Below, in pieces: positions 5,358 through 5,440 of a DNA stretch of 5,440 nt (the first letter of the stretch is position 1; the number at the start of each line of letters is the position of its first letter). The notes under the pieces are model-generated. The model ran no database searches. It was given only the letters and a program-made list of their open reading frames with translations, and was not told where the DNA came from. The stretch comes from Kiritimatiellia bacterium (GTDB lineage: Bacteria > Verrucomicrobiota > Kiritimatiellia > SLAD01), in NCBI GenBank assembly GCA_007134175.1, contig SLLF01000102.1:1-5440 (forward strand), read 5' to 3'. Both the position numbers and the translations under genes were made by a program.

Positions 5358-5440
5358 ATGTCGATCCCCCCGATTGGCCTCGAAAACCCCGATATTGTTG
5401 AGTGGAGGACGAGAAAAAGCGGATTTTTCGACCACCACGC
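5358..5440 (+). CDS. Possible start of an unidentified gene cut by the window edge
   Basis: An ATG at 5358 opens 27 codons without a stop up to the window end. It is preceded by AGAGGG with a 6-nt spacer, a reasonable ribosome binding site. The peptide begins MSIPPIGLENPDIVEW and matches nothing I recognise. The call is weak. The minus strand is also open across 5355-5440, ending in a TAA at 5355-5357, so this stretch could instead be the tail of a gene entering from the right. It also contains the inverted repeat GAAAAA-GCGGA-TTTTTC (5413-5429), which suggests it may not be coding at all. Confidence 0.25.
   Translation, partial: MSIPPIGLENPDIVEWRTRKSGFFDHH

Noticed and set aside
1..5440. 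CRISPR array, tRNA, rRNA, insertion sequence or attachment site
   Set aside because: I read both strands for regular repeats, terminal inverted repeats, transposase motifs and tRNA-like ends, and found none.

Overview
The window looks like an ordinary chromosomal segment of a GC-rich, Gram-negative bacterium. An LpxL/HtrB-type lipid A acyltransferase implies an outer membrane with lipopolysaccharide. The mix of genes, and a signal peptidase whose C-terminal box departs from the proteobacterial form, would suit a PVC-type lineage such as Kiritimatiellota or Verrucomicrobiota. That placement is an impression from the proteins, not something proved here. I see no mobile element, CRISPR array, rRNA or tRNA.

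Layout. (1) 18-1013, minus: late lipid A acyltransferase. (2) 1014-1252: divergent intergenic region. (3) 1253-2446, plus: 12-TM MFS transporter of the MdtG-like drug-efflux type. (4) 2447-2529: short AT-richer spacer with a perfect 8-bp inverted repeat, a good sigma70-type promoter and a strong Shine-Dalgarno. (5) 2530-4180, plus: a tight three-gene operon joined by two ATGA stop/start overlaps: a 77-residue cysteine-rich probable zinc-binding protein, RdgB (non-canonical purine NTP pyrophosphatase) and a TrmH/SpoU-family RNA 2'-O-methyltransferase. (6) 4177-5247, minus: lepB (signal peptidase I) followed after 21 nt by a membrane-anchored protein that may be NTF2-like. The end of this operon converges on the methyltransferase, and the stop codons overlap. 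(7) 5248-5440: lepB upstream region and the possible start of a further gene running off the window.

How they work together. The parts form three themes rather than one pathway: cell envelope (lipid A acylation, efflux, signal peptide cleavage), nucleotide-pool cleaning (RdgB) and RNA modification (TrmH family). The least explained gene is the cysteine-rich mini-protein. Its tight coupling to rdgB and the methyltransferase is the most interesting point in the window. I found no convincing sign of a large undescribed system.
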